Below, piece by piece: positions 51,639 through 59,494 of a stretch of DNA of 64,000 bases. Numbering within the stretch: the first letter of the stretch is position 1; each line of letters opens with the position of its first letter. This stretch comes from a virus: the IMG/VR virus record IMGVR_UViG_3300030099_001508, positions 1 to 64,000 of that record; one strand, 5' to 3'. Under the pieces are notes generated by a model. The model saw nothing but the letters and a program-made list of their open reading frames with translations, made no database searches and had not been told where the DNA came from. The translations under genes were made by a program, and so were the position numbers.

Positions 51639-51974
51639 TTACTTCTTTTTATCTACATATGCGTTTGCACCAAAATAAGCTGCAACTAATGCTGAGATTG
51701 CAACAAAGTATGTTGGTGCAATATCACCTATAATTTTTGCAGTATTTTCATATCCTAACATTGATGTAATTAAAATTCCTGCTGGATATAGTAACATACC
51801 CATTAATGCAAACCATGTCATTTTACGCATAGCATCTCTACGAGCATCAGCGTCTTCAAGTTCTTTTCTTTTAAATTCCAAATCCATCTCCATTTCTTCT
51901 TTTGAAATGTGACCATCACCATTAGTATCTCTCTTTGCGACCTCTGGGTCAACAGTTTTTACTGTTTCGGTCAT
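51639..51974 (-). CDS. Membrane protein with EF-hand-like motif
   Basis: 111 residues. KRDTNGDGHISKEEMEM is a canonical 12-residue EF-hand loop (D-x-N-x-D-G-x-I-x-x-x-E). Two spans follow (FALMGMLLYPAGILITSML, TYFVAISALVAAYFGANAYV). The start overlaps the end of the frameshift ORF (ATGA). Could be a calcium-responsive membrane or virion protein. Confidence 0.68.
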   Translation of the reverse strand: MTETVKTVDPEVAKRDTNGDGHISKEEMEMDLEFKRKELEDADARRDAMRKMTWFALMGMLLYPAGILITSMLGYENTAKIIGDIAPTYFVAISALVAAYFGANAYVDKKK

Positions 51975-52111
51975 TTATACTTCCTCTCTTGTTCTTTTAG
52001 TCTCTGGTTCTCTTCTTCTATGTAGTTTTTTAACATTCCAACATAGATTTCCCTTTCCCATGGCATCATATTATCTAGTTCAGTTAAACTCCACTTATAA
52101 TGGTTACTCAT
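51971..52111 (-). CDS. Frameshift extension / gp51-like hub assembly ORF
   Basis: 46 residues if begun at its own ATG (52111): LTELDNMMPWEREIYVGMLK is the hallmark. The frame stays open upstream back to the slippery site at 52165, so it more likely forms the C-terminal part of a -1 frameshift fusion with the gp26-like gene, as for the T domain of tail assembly chaperones. No good RBS at the ATG. Confidence 0.75.
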   Translation of the reverse strand: MSNHYKWSLTELDNMMPWEREIYVGMLKNYIEEENQRLKEQERKYK

Positions 52112-52158
52112 ACTAAAATTAGTCTTGTAATATGATGCAAGACTATCATGCGAAAGGC

Positions 52159-52863
52159 CTACCCTAAAAAACTTTGCATACCTTCCAGATGCACTTTATT
52201 AACATGACCAGTATTAGGATTTTTAACTTCTATAGTATGTCTTAGTTTAGGCATAGTATCAAAGAACCCTTGTACTTCCTCAAATTGTTCTGTAGTCATT
52301 TGTTCAACAAACTCTTGCAACTCTTGTTGATTCATCTCATCATAAACTTGATTTTCATCAAAAATATTTACTAGACAATCTTGAATTACACCAAATGTGG
52401 TATCAACAGCACTCACACCATCTTGACCATATTTTGCAATATCTTTCAATGATGGGTATTTAAATGTCATACCAATCTTATCTGTTATCATAATCTCTTT
52501 TTTGTGATTAGGTAACTCAGAGACTTTAATTTCTCCTAAGTCAATTTTCACTGGAACTTTTGTTACATTATCATCTTGACATAACATTTCCAATTCAATT
52601 TCACTACCAACAGACACAGCTCTTAGTTGCAGAAACATATACTCAATATCAAAGGTAGGCATTTTTTCTACCTCTTTTATGTTTTCACAACAAGACTCAA
52701 TAAGGTCACACATAGCATTAGCCATCATATTTGGGTCTTTTGACTCTTGTGCAATCATTAATATCTTTTGTTCTTTTACTAAGAACGGTCTAAATTTCAC
52801 GGTTTCACCAGTTGATGGAACTTTCATTTCATAACTTGGTGCATTAAGTTTAGGCAACGCCAT
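52159..52863 (-). CDS. 26: Baseplate hub assembly protein, gp26-like; probable frameshift product to 51971
   Basis: 234 residues. ALPKLNAPSYEMKVPSTGET then VKFRPFLVKEQKILMIAQES opens the marine T4-like gp26 family. RBS TAGGAGAATAAATT. At the 3' end codons AGT TTT TTA GGG TAG contain T_TTT_TTA in the correct phase; a -1 shift bypasses the stop and gives a 298-residue fusion ending at 51971. Probably a chaperone for hub or tail assembly in two forms. Confidence 0.78.
   Translation of the reverse strand: MALPKLNAPSYEMKVPSTGETVKFRPFLVKEQKILMIAQESKDPNMMANAMCDLIESCCENIKEVEKMPTFDIEYMFLQLRAVSVGSEIELEMLCQDDNVTKVPVKIDLGEIKVSELPNHKKEIMITDKIGMTFKYPSLKDIAKYGQDGVSAVDTTFGVIQDCLVNIFDENQVYDEMNQQELQEFVEQMTTEQFEEVQGFFDTMPKLRHTIEVKNPNTGHVNKVHLEGMQSFLG
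52165..52171 (-). other. Programmed -1 frameshift slippery heptamer TTTTTTA
   Basis: Read on the minus strand, X_XXY_YYZ = T_TTT_TTA, two codons before the zero-frame stop. The -1 frame continues with AGG GTA GGC CTT TCG through 67 codons to TGA at 51971. Confidence 0.75.
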
Positions 52864-52885
52864 AATTTATTCTCCTATCTAATAA

Positions 52886-53641
52886 TTAAAATCCACCGAA
52901 TCTTCCAGTTAATTTACTAATCACTGGAGGCAACCTAGTTTGTACATTTTTAAGAATTGAATTTTTCAATATGTCTTGTAACGTACTTTCAAGAGCTGCC
53001 TTTTTAGGTTCAGTTGCAATATTTCTCCAATATCTATATGCAAACTCAACCGATACCTTGTTAATGGTATTACTACTCCCATGACCATATGCAATTGCAG
53101 CTACGGTCTTAGGAAATACTTCTTCTAACTTACATCCATAAGTTCTTTCGTCTTGTTCGTTTAGTTGATAAATTTCAACTGAACCAACATACTCTTTATA
53201 ATAATTAATATTGTATGTATCTGGATTATATGTAATCTTTTGCCAGTCCTCAAAGAAATATCTTTCTGCAAGGTCAGAACCACAATAGAAAGTTGCTTCT
53301 ACTGGTGCAAATGTTTGACCTTGTACAATTTCATGAGGAGGCCCATATATGTTACCATTCATCTGTGTTCGTAAATTTCTGCCTGGGATAGATATAGAAT
53401 CACAACGAAATGAAATACGTCTTGCAGCTTCACCATGTAAATTTGCTAAAACATTAGCAGACATTGCAGTTTCACCAGCATCTTGAAACGAACCATTTGT
53501 TACACCAGATGGTAATAGAATAACTACTTCATAACGATTTGCTTTTGCATATCCATCCCTAGATGCGTTATGTTGTAAGAACGCATTTAGTCCACCAAAG
53601 ACTGCACCACCAAGAACATTTGAAAAGTTAAATCTTGCCAT
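52886..53641 (-). CDS. 54: Tail-tube-like baseplate protein, gp54-like
   Basis: 251 residues. CDSISIPGRNLRTQMNGNIY, PVEATFYCGSDLAERYFFED, VGSVEIYQLNEQDERTYGCK and FPKTVAAIAYGHGSSNTINK match the gp19/gp54 tail-tube fold. Among baseplate genes it is more likely the tube initiator gp54 than the main tube. Gly-rich end RFGGF. Coupled to the upstream gene by TAATG. Confidence 0.7.
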   Translation of the reverse strand: MARFNFSNVLGGAVFGGLNAFLQHNASRDGYAKANRYEVVILLPSGVTNGSFQDAGETAMSANVLANLHGEAARRISFRCDSISIPGRNLRTQMNGNIYGPPHEIVQGQTFAPVEATFYCGSDLAERYFFEDWQKITYNPDTYNINYYKEYVGSVEIYQLNEQDERTYGCKLEEVFPKTVAAIAYGHGSSNTINKVSVEFAYRYWRNIATEPKKAALESTLQDILKNSILKNVQTRLPPVISKLTGRFGGF

Positions 53642-54162
53642 TAAATCATCTTCCTTGAGTCACCCCAAATTTTGTTTTCACCAGCTTTCTTAAATCGTTG
53701 TACTGGTAACATAATTGCAGTAAGATTATCTTCACTATCAATCTTTCTAAACATAGACCTTGCATATCCAAACAAATATCTTTTTATAGTTGGTTTTGTT
53801 AATCTACTATTTTCTACTGCACCTACGTCTAATTTATCTTGTCCAGCTGCATCCAAAAGTCTTGCTCTCAACGCATACGGTAGATAATGAAAGTTCAATC
53901 CATAGAACCCACCCTCTGCTGACTTCAAGTACATCACCAATGGAAATGTATCATAATATGGTAACTTCTTTGCAAACTTTGGTGCATAGACAAACATATT
54001 TAGGTGTTTGGGGTGAGGTGTTTTGTTTAGTTTACCAGAACGTAATAACTCTGGAACAGAAGGTGTTCCAAGTTCTTTAATACGGTTACGATACCAAGTA
54101 TATGGTTCGTTACCAGTTTTAATCTGTGCTGAGATTTTATCAAAATAAGTTTCTTCTGCCAT
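53641..54162 (-). CDS. Conserved tail-region protein
   Basis: 173 residues from the ATG at 54162 (MAEETYF). ETYFDKISAQIKTGNEPYTW, YRNRIKELGTPSVPELLRSG and LNFHYLPYALRARLLDAAG belong to a family I have seen in T4-like tail operons without a firm T4 name. Probably a minor baseplate or neck component. Confidence 0.6.
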   Translation of the reverse strand: MAEETYFDKISAQIKTGNEPYTWYRNRIKELGTPSVPELLRSGKLNKTPHPKHLNMFVYAPKFAKKLPYYDTFPLVMYLKSAEGGFYGLNFHYLPYALRARLLDAAGQDKLDVGAVENSRLTKPTIKRYLFGYARSMFRKIDSEDNLTAIMLPVQRFKKAGENKIWGDSRKMI

Positions 54163-54482
54163 CAATACCATCCCATAGCCATTTTAGTTTCTTCAGGCAC
54201 CATGTCCATACTAAATGGTGGTGAAAATGTGCAGTTTGCAATAGATTCTTTTATACCGTCTACCATTCCTGCTTTCTGTATATCTTGATTTATTTCATCT
54301 GCCATTGGACAAAATGCACTTGTAAGTGTGTGTGTTATTTTCACTACGGTGTTATCTTCTAATATTTCTATATCATATATTAACCCTAGATGTATAACAG
54401 AAATACTAGGCATTTCTGGGTCATAAACTTGTTCTAAGTTTTTTACCACAGCTGACATAATTCTGTTTCTTTCTTCATTCAT
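54162..54482 (-). CDS. DUF59/MIP18 (PaaD/SufT-like) Fe-S biogenesis protein
   Basis: 106 residues from the ATG at 54482. EQVYDPEMPSISVIHLGLIY, DIEILEDNTVVKITHTLTSA and FCPMADEINQDI reproduce the DUF59 signature with its conserved Cys. Cellular relatives help mature Fe-S proteins. Here it lies in the tail operon directly after a NqrM-like gene and overlaps it by 8 nt. Confidence 0.8.
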   Translation of the reverse strand: MNEERNRIMSAVVKNLEQVYDPEMPSISVIHLGLIYDIEILEDNTVVKITHTLTSAFCPMADEINQDIQKAGMVDGIKESIANCTFSPPFSMDMVPEETKMAMGWY

Positions 54483-54606
54483 CTGTTTTACACCTACAAT
54501 CTTGACCACCACAACTTCCTTTAAGTGGTTTATGCATGAGTAGTCCTACTGACATTACTGCAACAAATAGAATAGTTATTGTTAATGTAATTGCAAATTC
54601 TAACAT
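54475..54606 (-). CDS. NqrM-like membrane mini-protein
   Basis: 43 residues: span MLEFAITLTITILFVAVMSV, then GLLMHKPLKGSCGGQDCRCK. The K-G-S-C-G-G...C-x-C ending is that of NqrM (DUF539), a small factor that matures the iron site of the sodium-pumping NADH:quinone reductase. Overlaps the DUF59 gene. No strong RBS; TTAGG lies 15-20 nt upstream within the gp4-like gene end. Confidence 0.65.
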   Translation of the reverse strand: MLEFAITLTITILFVAVMSVGLLMHKPLKGSCGGQDCRCKTDE

Positions 54607-54614
54607 ATGTATAT

Positions 54615-55049
54615 TTATATACCTAACTCATCTTCTGTGATAATGATAAACTCCATATTTCTATCTTTACAATACTCTATTGCATTTTTCCACTTTGCAT
54701 CATTGATTGCATATGTACGCACCTCATTTATATAATTTTTGGTTTTGCGTTTGGGAGTTCTGGGAGGTCTGGTCTGTGCTTTAGGTTTAACCTCTACCAC
54801 CCACTTTTTTAGTGTGCCTTGTTTGGTTCTTACTTTGACATAGAAGTCTGGAAAATATCTATGTATCTTACCATCTAATGGTGAACGGTAAGGTATAAAG
54901 AACTCTTCAGAGCCCCATTCAATTATCTTTTCATTACGGTCACAATACACCATGAACTTTCTTTCCCACAAACTTCTATAAATAATATTAGAGGGGTCAC
55001 CTTTATACTTTTTTGGATATGTTGGTATATATCTTCCACGGTATGCCAT
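54615..55049 (-). CDS. 4: Head completion protein gp4-like (endonuclease fold)
   Basis: 144 residues. NIIYRSLWERKFMVYCDRNE, FFIPYRSPLDGKIHRYFPDF and WVVEVKPKAQTRPP give W-E-R...D-F...E-V-K, a PD-(D/E)XK/TnsA-like core characteristic of T4 gp4, which completes DNA-filled heads. RBS AGGTGAATAATC. First gene of the minus operon, facing gp48. Confidence 0.82.
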   Translation of the reverse strand: MAYRGRYIPTYPKKYKGDPSNIIYRSLWERKFMVYCDRNEKIIEWGSEEFFIPYRSPLDGKIHRYFPDFYVKVRTKQGTLKKWVVEVKPKAQTRPPRTPKRKTKNYINEVRTYAINDAKWKNAIEYCKDRNMEFIIITEDELGI

Positions 55050-55081
55050 GATTATTCACCTAAATAGTATGTAACTAAGGA

Positions 55082-55089
55082 TATTTATA
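55082..55089 (-). promoter_or_regulatory. Late promoter for minus-strand tail operon
   Basis: TATAAATA on the minus strand (TATTTATA at 55082-55089), about 33 nt before the gp4-like ATG, giving a normal leader. It lies within the 43-nt divergent gap, immediately before the plus-strand gp48 ATG. Confidence 0.7.
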
Positions 55090-55092
55090 AAG

Positions 55093-56157
55093 ATGGTTAG
55101 AGGTTTCTTAAACGAGATAAAAAACACTGCAATTAATCGTGCAACTAATAAACTTAACAATATGATTTCTGATGCGTTAGGTGGTGGACGTACAACTAAC
55201 CCAGGCGGTAGAGGTGTTGTTGACAGAAGTCAATATGCAACACTAAAACCGTTTAAAGGTAAACATATTGCTTATCCAGAGGACTTGGGTTCTAATGAAC
55301 AAGGACACTATGTTGTATTTCATATTAATGAACAAGAAAATGCAAATGTAAAATTTAGTCAAGGTAGAAATTTAAAGAAAGCATCTAAGTATAGTGGTAA
55401 TGAATTTGACGATTTTCATCAACCAGAAAAAACAAGCATTAGTGTACCAAAAGCTGCAACTAAAAGACTGGAAGCTTCTATTGCAATGTATATGCCTGCA
55501 ACTGTAGGTGTTCAACAAGCATCAACATATGGTGAGGTAGAAATGGGTGCGTTTGCAACCATGGCTGCAAACCTTTATAAAAAAAGTGGAGATGAGGGTG
55601 TATTTAATAAAGCATTTGGAAAGGCAGTATTAGAAGAAGCAGGAAGAGCTGCATCTGATACTGCTGAGACAGCATTAAAAGCAGCTGCAGATACACTCGC
55701 ATCTGGAGCAAAAGGTGCAATTGAACTTGCATCTGGTAAGGTTACAAATAATAGACTTGAGATGGTATTCCAAGGTATTGGTAGACGGTCATTTAGTTAT
55801 TCATTCAAAATGATGCCTAAATCAGAAGCAGAAGCAAATACAGTGGATGAAATAGTTAGAATGTTTAGATTTTATATGGCACCTAGTTTTGATGGTGACA
55901 TTAGTAGTTCTAGAACTATGATTGTTCCTGCTACATTTGATATTACATATATGCATATGAATAAAGAGAATAGTTTTCTTAATAAAATATCAACTTGTGT
56001 TTTAGAAAGTGCAAATGTCACATATGGTGGTGAAAGGGTACAATTCTTTAGACCACATTCAGATGGTAGTGGAGCTCCACCAGTAGAAACAAGTATAGAG
56101 TTACAATTTAAAGAACTGGAACTTATTACCAGAGAAAAACTTGCGTTAGGATTCTAA
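55093..56157 (+). CDS. 48: Baseplate tail-tube cap, gp48-like
   Basis: 354 residues. FQGIGRRSFSYSFKMMPKSE, RMFRFYMAPSFDGD and ESANVTYGGERVQFFRPHSD are the conserved C-terminal tail-tube-like fold of gp48. RBS AAGGA. An Ala-rich middle (AASDTAETALKAAADTLASG) is probably an inserted helix. Caps the baseplate hub where the tube starts. Confidence 0.78.
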   Translation: MVRGFLNEIKNTAINRATNKLNNMISDALGGGRTTNPGGRGVVDRSQYATLKPFKGKHIAYPEDLGSNEQGHYVVFHINEQENANVKFSQGRNLKKASKYSGNEFDDFHQPEKTSISVPKAATKRLEASIAMYMPATVGVQQASTYGEVEMGAFATMAANLYKKSGDEGVFNKAFGKAVLEEAGRAASDTAETALKAAADTLASGAKGAIELASGKVTNNRLEMVFQGIGRRSFSYSFKMMPKSEAEANTVDEIVRMFRFYMAPSFDGDISSSRTMIVPATFDITYMHMNKENSFLNKISTCVLESANVTYGGERVQFFRPHSDGSGAPPVETSIELQFKELELITREKLALGF

Positions 56158-56158
56158 T

Positions 56159-56686
56159 ATGACATATTTTGATATGTTTCCAAATATTTATTACAGTGCA
56201 AAAGGTGATGGTAAATATACTATCATGAAAGACATCATGTCTAGAGTAAAGTTGGTTGCTGGTGTAAAAGAAAACATTTTAGGGTTTGATTATTATGATG
56301 TGCAAGATGGTGAAACACCAGAGATGATTGCACACAAATATTACGGTGACATAAATTTACACTGGACTATTTTAGTTGCAAATGATATTGTTGATTATTA
56401 TGAAGATTGGCCTATGAGTGTACAAAGATTTGAAGAGTTTGTAAAAGAGAAGTACGACAATCCAGGCGCAATACATCATTATGAGATTACACAAACATCT
56501 GGAGATACCACAATTACTATTGATGTTGGTATGAATACAACAGAATATCCATCTGCAACTGCAATATCAAACTATCAGTATGAAGATAAATTGCAAGAAA
56601 AGAAAAGACAAATTAGGCTTATCTCGACTCGTCATATTGATGGGTTTGTAAAAGAGTTTGAAAGTAAAATGCGTGAGGCATCTTAA
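56159..56686 (+). CDS. 53: Baseplate wedge protein, gp53-like
   Basis: 175 residues. YYDVQDGETPEMIAHKYYGD and INLHWTILVANDIVDYYEDW form the LysM-like element typical of T4 gp53, which joins neighbouring wedges. MTYFDMFPNIYY is the usual start. Its end overlaps the next gene by 1 nt. Confidence 0.85.
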   Translation: MTYFDMFPNIYYSAKGDGKYTIMKDIMSRVKLVAGVKENILGFDYYDVQDGETPEMIAHKYYGDINLHWTILVANDIVDYYEDWPMSVQRFEEFVKEKYDNPGAIHHYEITQTSGDTTITIDVGMNTTEYPSATAISNYQYEDKLQEKKRQIRLISTRHIDGFVKEFESKMREAS

Positions 56687-58134
56687 TGGTTGCAAAATCC
56701 GATTTACAATTTGCTGGTGAATTTTTAGTTGAAGAGTGTCAGATTGTATCTACAACTGGTCAAGTATACGATATTAATTCTCTAGTAGAAGAGATAAATG
56801 TTTTTGAAAACATTTATACAGCTGCAGTTAGTGGTGATATCGTTATTAAAGATACGACAAATATTGTACAAAATTTTCCCATTATTGGTGAAGAAAAACT
56901 AATTCTAAAGATACAAACACCACAAGCAAAACCAGAACCAGAAACTACAATTGATTTTACATTATCACCACTAATTATTTACAAAATTAACTCGCAATAT
57001 GGTGAGGGAGAAAATGCACAGATTATCTCTTTACAATTTGGTTCTATGGAAGGATTTAGAAATACTACCTCTAGAGTATCTCAATCCTATAGTGGTCAAC
57101 CAAATGAAATCGTGGAGAAAATTTTAAGAGATGAAAATTACTTAAAGAGTAAAAAGACTTTTTACTTTGAACCAACAGCAAATAATGCAAAAATTATATT
57201 TCCTAACATTAGACCATTTAAATGTATAAAACATTTATCAAACATATCAAACTCACAGTTAAATAATGCATCACCATCATATCTTTTTTATGAAACCACT
57301 AAAGGATTTCATTTTAGAACATATGATAGTATGTGTAGAGAAGACCCAAAGTTATTTCTCAAAGAAAATGTTGGAGCCTCACTAAATGAAAAGGGTGTGA
57401 TAGATGCACAAAAGAATCTAGACACACTTATAAACTATCAAAGAGTATCATCAAAAGACACTGTAAAAAATCTTAATAGTGGAATGATTAGTTCAAAACT
57501 AATTAAACATGATGTATATCATAAAAGACTTGACTTATATAAATATAATTACCTAGATAATTTTGATAGGGATATTCATCCAGATAATGGGGAGGCCACT
57601 CCAATCATCTCAACTGCAAAAGACCCAGATACAAATAAATCATTAATTGATAACGAAGATACTAAATTATTTGTGGTATCTACTGCGTCTGGATACTCTT
57701 TTGAAGAAAGTGGTAACTACCCATATCAAAGTGATAATCTAGAACAAACACTCCAGAGAAAAACTGCAAGAAGACAACAGTTTGAAAACGGTCATATTCT
57801 AAACATAGAAGTGAATGGTCAGACATTTATTCAAGCTGGAGATAAAATTAATCTAGAAATTGGTGCGACTAGTGCTCTCACCCAAGACAAAGAAGACAAA
57901 CAAATAAGTGGTAATTATATAATTACACATTTAAGACACACATTTACAAAATCACAACAACTCAAACACAAAATTGTTATGCAAGTTGCAAAAGATTCTG
58001 GTAAGTCTAATGTGTTACCAAGTGATGGAATACCACAAAACAATCAACTAGGCCCAGATAGAAATCACTCTAAATCAATTGATGTATCGGCAGGACATTC
58101 TGTTGACCAAGGGTATGTTGATGGTGTAATATAA
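56686..58134 (+). CDS. Baseplate hub protein (gp27-like)
   Basis: 482 residues. An N-terminal beta domain (FENIYTAAVSGDIVIKDTTN) and a C-terminal hub-type domain (VNGQTFIQAGDKINLEIGAT, then QISGNYIITHLRHTFTKSQQ, LKHKIVMQVAKDS) resemble gp27/gp44 hub proteins. Assignment to T4 gp27 is by fold-like pattern and gene order, not close identity. Confidence 0.62.
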   Translation: MVAKSDLQFAGEFLVEECQIVSTTGQVYDINSLVEEINVFENIYTAAVSGDIVIKDTTNIVQNFPIIGEEKLILKIQTPQAKPEPETTIDFTLSPLIIYKINSQYGEGENAQIISLQFGSMEGFRNTTSRVSQSYSGQPNEIVEKILRDENYLKSKKTFYFEPTANNAKIIFPNIRPFKCIKHLSNISNSQLNNASPSYLFYETTKGFHFRTYDSMCREDPKLFLKENVGASLNEKGVIDAQKNLDTLINYQRVSSKDTVKNLNSGMISSKLIKHDVYHKRLDLYKYNYLDNFDRDIHPDNGEATPIISTAKDPDTNKSLIDNEDTKLFVVSTASGYSFEESGNYPYQSDNLEQTLQRKTARRQQFENGHILNIEVNGQTFIQAGDKINLEIGATSALTQDKEDKQISGNYIITHLRHTFTKSQQLKHKIVMQVAKDSGKSNVLPSDGIPQNNQLGPDRNHSKSIDVSAGHSVDQGYVDGVI

Positions 58135-58191
58135 AGGAGAAAGTAACAACAATTTATATCATGTTCAACAACTAGTTTAAGAGGGAACAAA

Positions 58192-58368
58192 ATGACAAAT
58201 AAAGCAAAACTGAAAATGAGAAAATTTACAAACCTACAGAGACAAGAGAGAAGAATTGAACCCATGAAACCAGAGGAAACTAAATACATACAAGAGTTGT
58301 TACAAAGGATTAATAATGAAAACATTTCACCAACTACAAGAGGGAGTTTACGACCCCAACATATTTAA
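58192..58368 (+). CDS. Small basic protein overlapping the kinase gene
   Basis: 58 residues, RBS GAGGGAACAAA. TNKAKLKMRKFTNLQRQERR then a short helix; the last 17 codons overlap the next gene in another frame. The sequence 58135-58191 before it has only AAGGAGAAAG and no clear signal. Coding is likely but not certain. Confidence 0.5.
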   Translation: MTNKAKLKMRKFTNLQRQERRIEPMKPEETKYIQELLQRINNENISPTTRGSLRPQHI

Positions 58369-59086
58369 CGCAATCTTTCTCGCTGGTGGCCCAGGCAGTG
58401 GTAAGTCCTACGTTGTGAGGAAAACCACTGGTGGTCTTGGAATGAAGATTGTTAACTCTGACGATATCTATGAAAAAGACCTAGAAAGAGCTGGTCTGGA
58501 CATTGGTAAACCAGAGGATATTTTTTCAGATGAAGGTCAAGCGATACGTCTACGGTCAAAAGCAAAAACAAAAGCAAGACAAGGTTTATGGGTTGATGGT
58601 AGACTTGGTATTATCATTGACGGTACTGGTAAAGATGTTGCAAAGATTAGTAGACAGAAAGCACTGTTAGACCAACTTGGTTATCAGTGTGCAATGATTT
58701 TTGCAAACACCTCACTGGAAGTTGCACAGATACGAAATAAAGAAAGAGCAAGAACTCTACCAGAGAAATCTGTAGAACAAATGTGGAATGGTGTACAAAG
58801 AAATATTGGTGCATTTCAACAGTTGTTTGGTTCAAAATACTTTATCATAGTAGATAACAATGAAGCTGGTGAGGATATATTCCAGAAAGTGTATAAACGT
58901 ATTCGTGGTCTAGTTACAAAGAAACCTACCAAACCACAAGCAAAAAGATGGATTGCAAACGAACTTATTAAAAAGAGATTGGGTAAAGACAAGATTGCAA
59001 GTAAACCAAAAGGCCCAGAAGTTCAAAGAAAAATTGCACAAAGGGGTAAGGTTAAAGCTATTCCAGTTGCAACTCCAGGCAGATAA
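58316..59086 (+). CDS. P-loop kinase (zeta-toxin/polynucleotide-kinase-like) with CTS-like N-terminus
   Basis: 256 residues. MKTFHQLQEG resembles the capsid-targeting peptide with LQE at 7-9. FLAGGPGSGKSYVVRKTTG is a Walker A, IVNSDDIYEKDLERAG a substrate-binding acidic motif after it, IIIDGTGKD Walker B-like, and NKERARTLPEKSVEQMWNGV the lid Arg. The fold is shared by zeta toxin and T4 Pnkp kinase domain. Basic C-terminal tail. Confidence 0.78.
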   Translation: MKTFHQLQEGVYDPNIFNAIFLAGGPGSGKSYVVRKTTGGLGMKIVNSDDIYEKDLERAGLDIGKPEDIFSDEGQAIRLRSKAKTKARQGLWVDGRLGIIIDGTGKDVAKISRQKALLDQLGYQCAMIFANTSLEVAQIRNKERARTLPEKSVEQMWNGVQRNIGAFQQLFGSKYFIIVDNNEAGEDIFQKVYKRIRGLVTKKPTKPQAKRWIANELIKKRLGKDKIASKPKGPEVQRKIAQRGKVKAIPVATPGR

Positions 59087-59142
59087 AAAAGCGAATCACT
59101 TGTTGTTTTTATAACAAACTTCAAAATATCACATAAAATCTC

Positions 59143-59176
59143 ACCCTCGTAAGTCTTTGATTTACGAGGGTTTTTT
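59143..59176 (+). terminator. Rho-independent terminator
   Basis: ACCCTCGTAA (59143-59152), loop, TTACGAGGGT (59162-59171) and T run. Separates tail/kinase genes from the next early block. Confidence 0.88.
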
Positions 59177-59193
59177 ACGTTTGAAAATAAAAC

Positions 59194-59222
59194 TTGACTT
59201 TGCTATAGGAAGTGTGTATTAT
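59194..59222 (+). promoter_or_regulatory. Sigma70-type early promoter
   Basis: TTGACT, 17 bp, TATTAT; leader ends in AGAGAAAGAGAGAAAAC before the ATG 59253. Confidence 0.78.
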
Positions 59223-59252
59223 AATAGTATAGTCAAGAGAAAGAGAGAAAAC

Positions 59253-59492
59253 ATGACAGAGACAATTTTCATTGATGCAATCGAAGGTGCGAAAGTCGCC
59301 GTGTTCAAAGGTGCTGGTAATATGATTGGTACTGCAAAAGACGCTAAGATGCTTGCATACATTCTAGATACTCACAAAATCTTTGGTGAGGTTATGTTCT
59401 GTAGCACTATGGATTTTGCAACCGAAGCTGGTTTCGCAGATGACGGTGATGCAAGAAAGTTATTCGATAACGCAGTTGCAATGAGAGGTTAA
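59253..59492 (+). CDS. Hypothetical early protein
   Basis: 79 residues from the ATG at 59253; the longer frame from 59157 includes the terminator and promoter and is rejected. FIDAIEGAKVAVFKGAGNMI, then DFATEAGFADDGDARKLFDN. Small alpha/beta protein, unknown. Confidence 0.6.
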   Translation: MTETIFIDAIEGAKVAVFKGAGNMIGTAKDAKMLAYILDTHKIFGEVMFCSTMDFATEAGFADDGDARKLFDNAVAMRG

Positions 59493-59494
59493 TA

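Noticed and set aside
54612-54619. TATAAATA on the minus strand before the NqrM-like gene
   Set aside because: Transcription would start at or after the ATG; the box overlaps the end of the gp4-like gene and may be coincidental.
59157-59252. Upstream extension of the 59253 gene
   Set aside because: It runs through the terminator stem and the promoter.
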